Origin: Spirochaeta sp.
Lineage (GTDB): Bacteria > Spirochaetota > Spirochaetia > DSM-27196 > Alkalispirochaetaceae
NCBI GenBank assembly: GCA_007130865.1
Contig: SLRR01000141.1
Location: 1 to 40,343 of the forward strand
Direction: 5' to 3'
Length of the DNA: 40,343 nt
Shown one piece after another: positions 1-8,183 of this stretch. Position numbers and translations under genes: made by a program. Under the pieces are notes generated by a model. That model saw only the letters and a list, made by a program, of their open reading frames with translations. It was not told the origin of the DNA and ran no database searches. How positions within the stretch are numbered: position 1 is the stretch's first letter; each line of letters begins with the position of its first letter.

Positions 1-1
1 G

Positions 2-121
2 ATCCGCATGATCTGGCAGCGGGCGTATGAGAATCCGCCAATTGTGGACTTGAAGAGCGGTGAGGTACGGACCAAAGGACAGCCGAAGGAGGCGTGGTTC
101 CCCGTTCACCTGACCGCGTGA
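2..121 (+). CDS. C-terminal fragment of an unidentified protein
   Basis: An open frame enters from the left edge and ends at TGA 119-121, giving 39 residues with codon use like the rest of the window. The tail is rich in Trp, Pro and Lys and ends in PVHLTA. I do not recognise the family. No start lies in the window and no second gene competes for this stretch. It could also be a chance open frame, since 39 codons is short for GC-rich DNA. Confidence 0.4.
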   Translation: MRMIWQRAYENPPIVDLKSGEVRTKGQPKEAWFPVHLTA

Positions 122-243
122 AGCTAGGATTCACTGCGGGAGTTCGGTGGTACTCGCTTGTGAGTCTTCTTCAACAATTTTGGCAGCAGTCAAAAACCCT
201 TACGATGTATGACCGTATAGGTGATTTATCAACAGGGTCGTGA

Positions 244-573
244 TTACCCCTGGAAGCGTCGCTCCGGAATCTGGGACACGGAGGGATCTTCCTCCGCTTT
301 CTCCGGAGCGAGAAACAGACCGCAGAAACACTGACCGTACTCGTCAACGTCCTTTTTTGCGTACACGCAGGGACAGATAATGTCCTTGTCCTCTGCGCGG
401 GACCCGTCACCGTCCCGGCAGGGGCAGAGATAGTACCCGTAGCGGTTAACATTAACGGTGAGTCCCTCCGCGAGCGTTTCCACGAAGCCCGTATCCGGGT
501 TTACCGCCCACGCGTTGTGCTTTGCGGCGTTCCGGATGAACTGTAATGTATCGTCCTTGGACCTGTTTGCCAT
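244..573 (-). CDS. Ferredoxin-thioredoxin reductase catalytic (beta) chain family protein
   Basis: The 109-residue protein has the three paired-cysteine motifs of the FTR catalytic chain: CPC at 50-52, CPC at 67-69 and CFC at 82-84. In the plant and cyanobacterial enzyme the cluster ligands are the first Cys of motif 1, both Cys of motif 2 and the first Cys of motif 3. By analogy C50, C67, C69 and C82 hold a [4Fe-4S] cluster, and C52-C84 form the redox disulfide. The usual third motif is CHC; here His is replaced by Phe. The gene starts five bases after the stop of the upstream glutaredoxin gene, so the two are very likely co-transcribed and may be redox partners. No FTR variable chain or ferredoxin gene is in the window. 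The family assignment is firm; the electron donor is unknown. Confidence 0.88.
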   Translation of the reverse strand: MANRSKDDTLQFIRNAAKHNAWAVNPDTGFVETLAEGLTVNVNRYGYYLCPCRDGDGSRAEDKDIICPCVYAKKDVDEYGQCFCGLFLAPEKAEEDPSVSQIPERRFQG

Positions 574-578
574 CGCGT

Positions 579-887
579 CTACAGGTCCAGCGCCCGGGTC
601 CAGACCGATTCGGTAAAACCGGAATACGCACGTTGGTCGTCGACGACGAGGATCGGAAACACGACGATATTATCGAACCGTTCCGCAAGTTCCCGTTTTA
701 CCGAACGTTTTGTTTCCAGATCGATCTGGTCAAGGTGGGAATACCGAAAGTGTACGTCGGCATTCTTGAGATACTCGATCGCGCGGCGACAGAAAGCACA
801 CGTTGACAGCGAGTAAACCACCACGTCGTGATCGCGGCGGGAACCTTCAACGGTGGTGTAGGTAACTTTGTCTATTGCTCGTTCCAC
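579..887 (-). CDS. Glutaredoxin / NrdH-like thiol redoxin
   Basis: The 102-residue protein has a thioredoxin fold with a CAFC active site (C30, C33) after a beta strand and before a basic helix, plus the family cis-proline region (VFP) before LVVDD. A 20-residue N-terminal lead precedes the first strand. Such proteins reduce disulfides or move electrons between thiol systems. The downstream neighbour is an FTR catalytic chain, so this redoxin may accept electrons from it; this is inference from adjacency. The start is GTG at 885-887. There is no ribosome binding site, because the promoter's -10 box ends six bases upstream, so the mRNA is probably leaderless. Confidence 0.85.
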   Translation of the reverse strand: MERAIDKVTYTTVEGSRRDHDVVVYSLSTCAFCRRAIEYLKNADVHFRYSHLDQIDLETKRSVKRELAERFDNIVVFPILVVDDQRAYSGFTESVWTRALDL

Positions 888-893
888 ACAAGT

Positions 894-922
894 AATGTAG
901 TGCTTTTAAAGCAGCCGTTCAA
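894..922 (-). promoter_or_regulatory. Sigma-70-type promoter of the glutaredoxin-FTR operon
   Basis: Reading the minus strand, TTGAAC (plus 917-922) is followed by a 17-bp spacer and TACATT (plus 894-899). Only six bases separate the -10 box from the GTG start at 887. A start site seven bases after the -10 box falls on the G of that GTG, which predicts a leaderless transcript. Confidence 0.7.
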
Positions 923-940
923 GAGACGGGAAATGCTTGT

Positions 941-969
941 TTGACACTGCCCGGAGGTGCTGATATAAC
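941..969 (+). promoter_or_regulatory. Near-consensus promoter of trkA-trkH
   Basis: TTGACA at 941-946, a 17-bp spacer and TATAAC at 964-969 match the sigma-70 consensus at 11 of 12 positions. The expected start site is about 976, one base before the GTG at 977. The TTG inside the -35 box is also the first possible start codon of the trkA frame, but translation cannot begin upstream of the transcript made from this promoter. Confidence 0.75.
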
Positions 970-976
970 CGGAGCG

Positions 977-2371
977 GTGAAAGTTGTAATCGTCGGCGCC
1001 GGCGCAGTGGGAACTCAACTGGCGCGACAGCTCATCAGTGAGAAACGTGACGTCGTGCTGATCGAGAAGGACCCGGAGGTAGCCCGGCAGGCATCCAACT
1101 CGCTGGACTGCATGGTCGTCACCGGTGAGGGGACAAGCTACGATATTCTCAAACAGGCGGGTCTGGCGAACGCCGATTTCTTCGTGGCTGCGGCGGACGC
1201 CGACGAAGTAAATATGATCGCCTGTGGAATCGTATCGGCGGAATTCCCGAGACCCGCCAAGATTGCCCGCGTTCACAGTCTTGATTACCACTCGATCCGC
1301 CTTGCGGAGAAACGGTTCCTGGGGATCGATTTCGTCGTGAATCCCGAGATAGAAGCCGCCCGGGCGATTCTCCGTGCGGTCCGGTCCGGTGCGATGAGCG
1401 ACGTGATCTCCTTCGAACAGTCCCGGATACAGATACGCAGCGCAGTAGTGGAAAAGAACGGAGTTCTTGAAGGCCTGTTGTTACAGGACCTTTCTCATTC
1501 AATGCCGCGACCGGTTCTCGTGGCGGTGATAATCCGCGGTAATCGATACCTGGTACCCTCCGGGAATACCCGTATTGAAACAGGAGATATTCTCTATCTG
1601 GTGGCCCGGGAGGAAGACTTTAACGAGATCTTCCGGGCACTCGGTAAATCACCTCTGGACTTGAGACGGGTGGTGATCGTCGGCGGCGGCACGATCGGCC
1701 GGAACGTGGCGAAACGGCTGATTGAACGTTCCCGGCGCGCGTCCGGTGAACAGGATGCCTCGCGCTCCCGGTCCAGCGAGAAGCGACTGGTCAAGATCGT
1801 CGAACGGGATTACCGCCGTTGCAAGGAGCTGGCCGAGGAGTTTCCCCGAGCCCTGGTCATCAACAGTGACGTTTCCGCGGAGGGAGTGTTCGAGGAACAG
1901 CACTTCGTCAACTCGGACCTGGTTATCGCCGCTACGGACAACCAGGAACTGAATATCGTTACGGGGTTGTACGCCAAGAGCCTTGGCGTGAAACGATCCG
2001 TGGCGCTCGTGAACCGTGCCGGGTACGCGCCGATCGCGGCTCAATTGGGAATCGACGTGCCGGTGAGCAAGAAGAACGCGATGGTTACGACTATCCTGCG
2101 GTTCATCCGCAGCGGGATCGTCCAGAGCGTTCATACGATTTCCGACGGACAGATCGAGGCGACGGAACTCACCGTCGAGGAGACGAGCAGAGCCGTGGGA
2201 GTCGTGATTCGTGATCTCGGCTTGCCCCGGGACTCTCTTATCGTTTCCATGGAACGGGAAGGGGTGGGTATAGTGCCCCGGGGGGACGACGTGATCCGTG
2301 CGTCGGACCACCTTATCCTGATATCCAAGAAGGAACATGCTTCACGGATACAGGAAATATTTGAGGATTAA
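977..2371 (+). CDS. trkA: Trk potassium uptake regulatory subunit TrkA
   Basis: TrkA is the cytoplasmic NAD(H)- and nucleotide-binding gating ring of the Trk/Ktr K+ transporter. The 464-residue protein has two RCK halves. The first Rossmann motif (GAGAVGTQLA) is at about residues 7-16 and the second (GGGTIGRNVA) at about 236-245; each is followed by a C-terminal RCK region. I chose GTG 977 because it gives the family N-terminus MKVVIVGAG; the frame extends up to TTG 941, but that codon is part of the -35 box. GGAGGT at 953-958 lies between the promoter boxes, so it is probably not a ribosome site. About 20 Ser/Arg-rich residues are inserted just after the second Rossmann helix (near 252-272). 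trkH follows 15 bases downstream, giving a complete transporter. Confidence 0.95.
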   Translation: MKVVIVGAGAVGTQLARQLISEKRDVVLIEKDPEVARQASNSLDCMVVTGEGTSYDILKQAGLANADFFVAAADADEVNMIACGIVSAEFPRPAKIARVHSLDYHSIRLAEKRFLGIDFVVNPEIEAARAILRAVRSGAMSDVISFEQSRIQIRSAVVEKNGVLEGLLLQDLSHSMPRPVLVAVIIRGNRYLVPSGNTRIETGDILYLVAREEDFNEIFRALGKSPLDLRRVVIVGGGTIGRNVAKRLIERSRRASGEQDASRSRSSEKRLVKIVERDYRRCKELAEEFPRALVINSDVSAEGVFEEQHFVNSDLVIAATDNQELNIVTGLYAKSLGVKRSVALVNRAGYAPIAAQLGIDVPVSKKNAMVTTILRFIRSGIVQSVHTISDGQIEATELTVEETSRAVGVVIRDLGLPRDSLIVSMEREGVGIVPRGDDVIRASDHLILISKKEHASRIQEIFED

Positions 2372-2386
2372 CCGGGGAAACACACC

Positions 2387-3841
2387 GTGATCAGTTTTCG
2401 TTTGGTCTTCCGGGTAATAGCGGTAATCCTCCTGGTGGTGACCGCGTTCATGCTCACCTCCGTGGGTTGGGCGCTGTGGTACGGTGAGTCCGGTACGATC
2501 CGGGCGTTTCTCCTGACAGCTCTGTTCGTGACCGTCCCGGCGGTCCTGTTCCTGCGTGTAGGCACCCCGCCGGATCAGGATGTCTCAACCCGGGACGGTT
2601 TTCTCATGGTCAGCCTGGGATGGCTCGCGGTTTCCCTGGTCGGGGCGGTTCCGTTCTATCTGTCCGGCGCGATCCCCTCCTTTCCGGACGCATTTTTTGA
2701 GACGATCAGCGGTTTTACCACGACGGGTGCGTCCATTCTGACCGATATCGAGTCTCTGCCGCGGTCGATGCTGTACTGGCGTTCCCTCACGCACTGGCTC
2801 GGAGGTATGGGGATCATCGTGCTCGCGGTAGCGATCTTTCCGATCCTGGGGATCGGCGGTCTTCAGCTGATCAAAGCGGAAGCGCCGGGACCGTCGGTGG
2901 ACAAACTTACTCCCAAGATCGCGGGTACAGCGAAGATCCTCTGGATCACCTACGTCGCTCTGAGCGCCCTGGAAACGTTGCTCCTGTACTTTGGAGGGAT
3001 GGACCTCTTTGACTCTCTGACACACACGTTCGGGACGATGGCCACCGGTGGGTTCTCGCCGCGCGCCGCCGGCGTGGGACATTACAACTCCGCGTACATC
3101 GACGCGGTTATTACCGTATTCATGGTTCTTGCCGGGATCAATTTCGTGCTCTATTTCAAGCTGATAACGGGGCGTTTCCGATCGTTGCACCGGGATACGG
3201 AACTCAAGTCCTACCTGGCGATCTTCTTTGCAGCAACTGCGGTGATCGCGATAGGTCTGTACGGTGACCGCTTTTCCACCGTTGGTGAGAGCCTGCGCTA
3301 CGCTTCCTTTCAAGCGGCGAGTATTCTCACCACCACCGGATACGCCACGGACGACTTTGCCCTCTGGCCGATGTTGCCCCAGGCGGTTCTCTTCGCGCTC
3401 ATGTTCGTGGGGGGATGTTCCGGCTCCACCGGCGGGGGCATCAAGGTGATCCGCGTAGTGACGATGCTGAAGCAGGGATGGAACGAGATGCGTTTCCTGG
3501 TGTACCCCCGCGGCGTGTTTCGGATCCGCGTCAACCGCGAGGTACTCCGAAAGAACGTGGTGTACGCGATCAGCGGGTTCGTAGTGCTGTACCTCTTCAT
3601 CATCGTCCTGACGACGGTGGTTGTCGCCGCGGCGGGCGAGGATATCCTGACCTCGCTTTCCACGGCGCTGGTTACGCTGGGAAACATCGGCCCCGGTTTC
3701 GGGCGGGTCGGACCCGCTCTCAATTATGCGTTCTACCCGGACTGGATCAAGCTGTATCTCGGCTTCATCATGGTGATGGGGCGTCTTGAGATATATACCG
3801 TACTGATTCTCCTGACACCGCGGTTCTGGCGACAGCAGTAA
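2387..3841 (+). CDS. trkH: Trk/Ktr potassium uptake membrane subunit TrkH
   Basis: This 484-residue membrane protein is the K+-translocating subunit. It is strongly hydrophobic, with about ten membrane segments arranged as four repeated M1-P-M2 units. Four pore loops each carry the filter glycine of the SKT family: TTTGAS (about 106-111), ATGGFS, TTTGYA and LGNIGPG. The start is GTG 2387 with a GGGGA ribosome site about 10 bases upstream. It lies directly after trkA, and the pair is transcribed from the promoter at 941. Downstream it converges with a lipoprotein gene. Counter-transported ion and affinity cannot be read from the sequence. Confidence 0.95.
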   Translation: MISFRLVFRVIAVILLVVTAFMLTSVGWALWYGESGTIRAFLLTALFVTVPAVLFLRVGTPPDQDVSTRDGFLMVSLGWLAVSLVGAVPFYLSGAIPSFPDAFFETISGFTTTGASILTDIESLPRSMLYWRSLTHWLGGMGIIVLAVAIFPILGIGGLQLIKAEAPGPSVDKLTPKIAGTAKILWITYVALSALETLLLYFGGMDLFDSLTHTFGTMATGGFSPRAAGVGHYNSAYIDAVITVFMVLAGINFVLYFKLITGRFRSLHRDTELKSYLAIFFAATAVIAIGLYGDRFSTVGESLRYASFQAASILTTTGYATDDFALWPMLPQAVLFALMFVGGCSGSTGGGIKVIRVVTMLKQGWNEMRFLVYPRGVFRIRVNREVLRKNVVYAISGFVVLYLFIIVLTTVVVAAAGEDILTSLSTALVTLGNIGPGFGRVGPALNYAFYPDWIKLYLGFIMVMGRLEIYTVLILLTPRFWRQQ

Positions 3842-3891
3842 TTGCGCCGGCGTCCGCTATCCCGGATACGAGTGCCCGGTCGGTACCCGGT

Positions 3892-4308
3892 TCAATAATA
3901 TAGTTCCGGGTATATATAGCGGTCCCGGTCGAGCACGAACGGCGGGGTATCGGTCGTATTCAGGTGAAACTGGAACTGAAACCTGTCGCCCCGCAAGCCA
4001 CCCTGCGGGTACGCGGGGAGGGTAAACGGTTCATCCCGGAGGTAATCGGTAATGAACGACGCCGGCGGGAGGATGATCACCGTCGGAGGAGAAGTTCGGC
4101 GAACGCCCAGGACTACGCCGGTGATCGTTATCAATCGTTCCCGGTCCTCCTCATCCTCGAACTCCTCTACCGTCTCGGGGTTTTCCGGCATCGGCGTGTC
4201 GGCGCTTCCCGGTTGGGGCTCCGGGCGGGTCGCGCAGCTACCGAGTAGAATAGAGAGTACCCACACGACCAGAAGAAGAGCGTGCCCGGTACCGAATCCA
4301 CGTACCAT
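3892..4308 (-). CDS. Small putative lipoprotein of unknown function
   Basis: The 138-residue protein begins with a signal peptide (hydrophobic stretch about 9-23) ending in a lipobox LLGSC with Cys25. A Pro/Glu/Asp-rich linker (about 30-60) and a mixed beta-rich domain ending in aromatic residues follow. The frame is open to 4407, but those extra 33 residues would bury the signal peptide, so I start at ATG 4308. I do not recognise the folded part. The gene stands alone on the minus strand between trkH and parE, with its 5' end facing the parE start. No clear ribosome site is visible. Confidence 0.65.
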   Translation of the reverse strand: MVRGFGTGHALLLVVWVLSILLGSCATRPEPQPGSADTPMPENPETVEEFEDEEDRERLITITGVVLGVRRTSPPTVIILPPASFITDYLRDEPFTLPAYPQGGLRGDRFQFQFHLNTTDTPPFVLDRDRYIYPELYY

Positions 4309-4438
4309 ACGATGAAAATACTGATTCCCTATCGCCGTGTACAGTCCGGACACCGCAGCAATTTTCCGTGAGTCGCACGCTGTGGGCACAGTAGATACCG
4401 TGACCATCTAACACCGTTTGTGGTACCTTTCAGGACCG

Positions 4439-6229
4439 ATGGCGAAATACGACGAGAGTACGATAAAGACGCTCTCGAGCCTGGAACACATCCGCTTGCG
4501 CAGCGGGATGTACGTGGGACGGCTCGGTGACGGCAGCAACTTCGAGGACGGAATCTACATCCTCATCAAGGAGATCGTGGATAACGCGATCGACGAATAT
4601 ATCATGGGCCATGGCCGGAAGATCGAGATCAAGCGAACCGACGACGGGACGGTGACGATCCGGGATTACGGTCGCGGTATACCCCTGGGGAAACTCAAGG
4701 ACGCGGTCAGCAGGATCAACACTGGCGCAAAGTACAATGACGACGTGTTTCAGTTTTCCGTGGGTCTCAACGGTGTCGGTACCAAAGCGGTAAACGCGCT
4801 TTCCGAACACTTTCACGCGGTCAGCTTCCGTGACGGAGCCTGGGCGGAAACAGTGTTCGCCCAGGGCGTCCTCAAGAAGGAGCGCAAGGGGAAGAAGACC
4901 GAACACAAGAATGGAACCTACATCCAGTTCCGTCCCGATCGGACTCTTTTCGGTGACTACAGTTTCAACGAGGAGTTCATTCTCCAGCGCCTGTGGAACT
5001 ATGCGTACCTCAACGCGGGCCTCACGATTATATACAACAAGGAAAAGATCCACTCCGAGGGGGGGCTGCGGGATCTGCTCGCCCACGAGGTTGGAGACGA
5101 CAGTCTCTACGGGATCGCTCATTTCCGGGACGAGCGGCTCGAGTTTTCCCTGACTCATACCCGGAACTACGGGGAAACGTACTTTTCCTTTGTAAACGGT
5201 CAGTATACCTCCGACGGTGGTACCCACCAGAGTGCGTTCCGCGAAGGCGTGCTCAAGGGCGCAAACGAGTTCTACAAGAAGAGTTTTTCCGGTGAGGATG
5301 TCCGGGAGGGGATCGCCGGCGCGATCGCGATCCGCCTGAAGGATCCCCAGTTTGAGGGACAGACCAAGAACAAGCTCGGCAACTCCGATATCCGGGGGTG
5401 GATCGTCAACACGGTAAAAGGTGCTGTGGTGGATTTCCTGCACCGAAACAAGGATGCCGCAAAAAAGCTTGAAGCCAAGATCACGCAGAATGAGAAGCTT
5501 CGGAAGGAGCTGAACGCGGTCCGCAAGGAGAGTCGTGAGGCGGCAAAGAAGATCGCCCTGAAGATTCCCAAGCTGAAGGACTGCAAGTATCACCTGGGAG
5601 ACCGGGATCGCCGTGCCGAGGAAAGCACGATCTTCATCACCGAGGGGGACAGCGCTACCGGTAGCATGGTGGCGGCGCGGAACGTCTACACCCAGGCGAT
5701 CTTCTCGCTCCGGGGCAAGCCGCAGAATGTTTATGCAAAGAAGCGCAGCGAGATCTATCGTAACGAGGAACTGTACAACATGATGATGGCCCTCGGGATC
5801 GAGGAGGATATCACCGGCCTTCGTTACAACAGGATCGTGATCACCACCGACGCGGACCATGACGGGTTCCATATCCGCAACCTCCTGCTCACGTTCTTCC
5901 TGCAGTACTTCGAGGAACTCGTGGTGGCGGGCCACGTCTATATTCTGGAGACGCCGCTCTTCCGGGTCCGCAACAAGCGGGAGACGCGGTACTGCTATTC
6001 CAACGCCGAGCGCGACGAGGCGTTGAAGGAGATCCGGGGCGGCGAGGTGACGCGCTTCAAGGGGCTCGGAGAGATCTCGCCCAACGAGTTCGGGCAGTTC
6101 ATCGGTGAGGATATGCGGATCGTCCCGGTCAACGTGAAGACAATCAAGGGAATTCAGGAGACTCTGGGCTTCTATATGGGCAAGAACACGCCGGAACGGC
6201 GGAGCTTCATCATGGAGAACCTGATCTGA
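4439..6229 (+). CDS. parE: DNA topoisomerase IV subunit B (ParE/GyrB type)
   Basis: This is the ATPase and TOPRIM subunit of a type IIA topoisomerase, 596 residues from ATG 4439 (AGGA just upstream; an upstream TTG at 4418 is in frame but less likely). A GHKL ATP-binding domain is at the N-terminus (EIVDNAIDE near 42-50; GLNGVGTKAVNAL further on). The TOPRIM domain has EGDSA (Glu near 402) and the metal-binding DADHD near 471-475. There is no large GyrB-type insertion, and length and partner suggest a decatenating topoisomerase IV rather than gyrase. The stop overlaps the ATG of parC by one base (TGATG), so the subunits are translationally coupled. The name parE rests on this architecture, not on a search. 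Confidence 0.88.
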   Translation: MAKYDESTIKTLSSLEHIRLRSGMYVGRLGDGSNFEDGIYILIKEIVDNAIDEYIMGHGRKIEIKRTDDGTVTIRDYGRGIPLGKLKDAVSRINTGAKYNDDVFQFSVGLNGVGTKAVNALSEHFHAVSFRDGAWAETVFAQGVLKKERKGKKTEHKNGTYIQFRPDRTLFGDYSFNEEFILQRLWNYAYLNAGLTIIYNKEKIHSEGGLRDLLAHEVGDDSLYGIAHFRDERLEFSLTHTRNYGETYFSFVNGQYTSDGGTHQSAFREGVLKGANEFYKKSFSGEDVREGIAGAIAIRLKDPQFEGQTKNKLGNSDIRGWIVNTVKGAVVDFLHRNKDAAKKLEAKITQNEKLRKELNAVRKESREAAKKIALKIPKLKDCKYHLGDRDRRAEESTIFITEGDSATGSMVAARNVYTQAIFSLRGKPQNVYAKKRSEIYRNEELYNMMMALGIEEDITGLRYNRIVITTDADHDGFHIRNLLLTFFLQYFEELVVAGHVYILETPLFRVRNKRETRYCYSNAERDEALKEIRGGEVTRFKGLGEISPNEFGQFIGEDMRIVPVNVKTIKGIQETLGFYMGKNTPERRSFIMENLI

Positions 6230-8163
6230 TGGCGTACGTAAACACACTTTTCAACCGTAACTTCCTGGAGTACGCGAGCTACGTAATCAAGGACCGTGCG
6301 ATCCCTCATATCGACGACGGGCTCAAGCCCGTCCAGCGAAGAATACTGCACTCGCTCCTGGAGATTGACGACGGCAAGTTCCATAAGGTGGCCAACGTGG
6401 TGGGTCACTGCATGAAGTACCATCCGCATGGTGACGCCTCGATATACGAGGCGCTGGTGGTCCTGGCGAGCAAGAATCTCTTTATCGATACCCAGGGGAA
6501 CTTCGGTAACGTCCTCACCGGTGACAGCGCGTCGGCGGCGCGATATATCGAGTGTCGCATTAACGGGCTTGCCCGGGAGATCCTGTATCGTCCGGAGCTG
6601 ACGGAGTTGGTCGACAGTTACGACGGCCGAAATCGGGAGCCCGTGGTTTTCCCCGCGAAAGTACCACTGGGGTTAGTCCTCGGAGCAGAGGGTATAGCCG
6701 TGGGTATGTCCACGCGAATCCTGCCCCATAATTTCTCGGAGGTGATCCAGGCGGTGCAGGCGGAACTTCGGGGCGAACCATACGTGCTGTACCCGGACTT
6801 CCCCCACGGCGGACTCATGGACGTCTCCGATTACGCCCAGGGTCAGGGCAAAGTCCTGGTCCGGGCAAAGCTCGACACGAGCGACGAAAAACGGATCGTG
6901 ATCCGGGAAGTACCCTTTGGCACGACCACGGAGAGCCTGATCGCATCGATCGAGAACGCTGCACGCCGCCAGAAGATCAGGATCGCCCAGATCAACGACT
7001 ATACCTCGGAGAACGTGGAGATCGAGATCCGTCTTCCCCGGGGCGTGTATACCCAGGATGTGGTGGACGGACTCTTCGCGTTTACCGACTGTGAACAGAC
7101 GATCTCGGTCAATCTTCTTCTCATCGTGGACAACAAACCCCGGGTGCTTACTATTCCCGAGGTTATCCGGTACCACGCCAAACGCCTGGTGACGCTTCTG
7201 GAGCAGGAGCTTCGCCACGAGCACGCCGCGCTCATGGACAAGCTCCACATGCGGACTCTGGAGAGAATCTTCATCGAAGAGGGAATCTACAAGCGCATCG
7301 AGAAGGAACGTACGCAGGACGGTGTCACCGGGACGGTCCGCACCGGATTCGAGCCGTTCCGAAAGGAACTGATCCGGCCCGTAACCGACGAAGACATCGA
7401 GCGGCTGCTCAAGATTCCGATCCGTAGGATTTCGCTCTACGATATCGAGCGGAATCGCCGGGAAGTGGAGGAGATCCGGGCGCGGCTCAAGGAGATCGAG
7501 AAGCACTTGTCGGACCTCGTGTCCTACGCTCTGGTTTTTCTCGACGGTGTACTGGAACAGCACGGATCCCGGTTTGTCCGGCGCACGGAGATCCAGGGAT
7601 TCCAGCGCGTGGATATCCGGGAGGCCGCAGCCCGGGACAAGGTTTTGCGTTATGACGGCGGCACGGGGTACCTCGGTTATGAAGTGAGCGGCGGCGACGA
7701 GCTGTGCGCGGTTTCGGTGTACGATCGAGTTCTCGTGGTTGACGCTACCGGCCGGTACCGCGTGATCGATGCACCGGAGAAGCTCTACGTCGGGAAGGGG
7801 ATGCTCTTCGCAGGGCTCGCCGACAAGGACGCGCTGGTCGAGACCGTTTTCAGCGTGGTCTATCGGAACGGTGAAGGCTGCACGTATCTCAAACGCTGTC
7901 GTATCGAGCAGTACATCCTGGAGAAAGAGTACGAGCTGTTGCCGGAAGGAGCAAAGCCGCTGCTTCTCACCACCGGTGAAGACCTGGTTGTGCGACTACG
8001 GTACCGGAAGAAACCACGCCTCCAGAAACTGGAGGATGACTTTGTCATCAAGGATTACCTGGTGAAGAGCGTTCGTGCTGCGGGAGTGCGGCTGTCGACC
8101 AAGGAGGTATCCTCGGCGCGCACCCTGGCGAATCGCGCCAACACCGGGCGAAAGCTGAAGTAA
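6229..8163 (+). CDS. parC: DNA topoisomerase IV subunit A (ParC/GyrA type)
   Basis: This is the DNA-cleaving subunit, 644 residues. The catalytic tyrosine is Y106 with its partner R105 in AARYIE; the quinolone-pocket region precedes it (KYHPHGDASIYEAL about 63-76). The breakage-reunion core is complete, with a coiled-coil tower around 340-450. The C-terminal part is short (about 170 residues) and has no GyrA box (QRRGGKG-like). This argues against DNA-wrapping gyrase activity and for topoisomerase IV. It is coupled to parE by a one-base overlap. Its end converges with the MFS gene, about 20 bases apart, and no convincing terminator is visible there. Confidence 0.88.
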   Translation: MAYVNTLFNRNFLEYASYVIKDRAIPHIDDGLKPVQRRILHSLLEIDDGKFHKVANVVGHCMKYHPHGDASIYEALVVLASKNLFIDTQGNFGNVLTGDSASAARYIECRINGLAREILYRPELTELVDSYDGRNREPVVFPAKVPLGLVLGAEGIAVGMSTRILPHNFSEVIQAVQAELRGEPYVLYPDFPHGGLMDVSDYAQGQGKVLVRAKLDTSDEKRIVIREVPFGTTTESLIASIENAARRQKIRIAQINDYTSENVEIEIRLPRGVYTQDVVDGLFAFTDCEQTISVNLLLIVDNKPRVLTIPEVIRYHAKRLVTLLEQELRHEHAALMDKLHMRTLERIFIEEGIYKRIEKERTQDGVTGTVRTGFEPFRKELIRPVTDEDIERLLKIPIRRISLYDIERNRREVEEIRARLKEIEKHLSDLVSYALVFLDGVLEQHGSRFVRRTEIQGFQRVDIREAAARDKVLRYDGGTGYLGYEVSGGDELCAVSVYDRVLVVDATGRYRVIDAPEKLYVGKGMLFAGLADKDALVETVFSVVYRNGEGCTYLKRCRIEQYILEKEYELLPEGAKPLLLTTGEDLVVRLRYRKKPRLQKLEDDFVIKDYLVKSVRAAGVRLSTKEVSSARTLANRANTGRKLK

Positions 8164-8183
8164 GCGACCGGTCGCCGCCGCTG

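Noticed and set aside
941-976. TTG 941 as the trkA start
   Set aside because: The codon is inside the -35 box of the promoter, and the extra 12 residues are absent from the family N-terminus.
4309-4407. The 33-residue N-terminal extension of the small lipoprotein
   Set aside because: It would place the hydrophobic signal and lipobox in the middle of the protein.
4430-6247. A 605-codon open frame antisense to parE
   Set aside because: It is a shadow produced by GC-rich codon use. The sense frame carries every ParE motif, and the antisense product has no domain or ribosome site.
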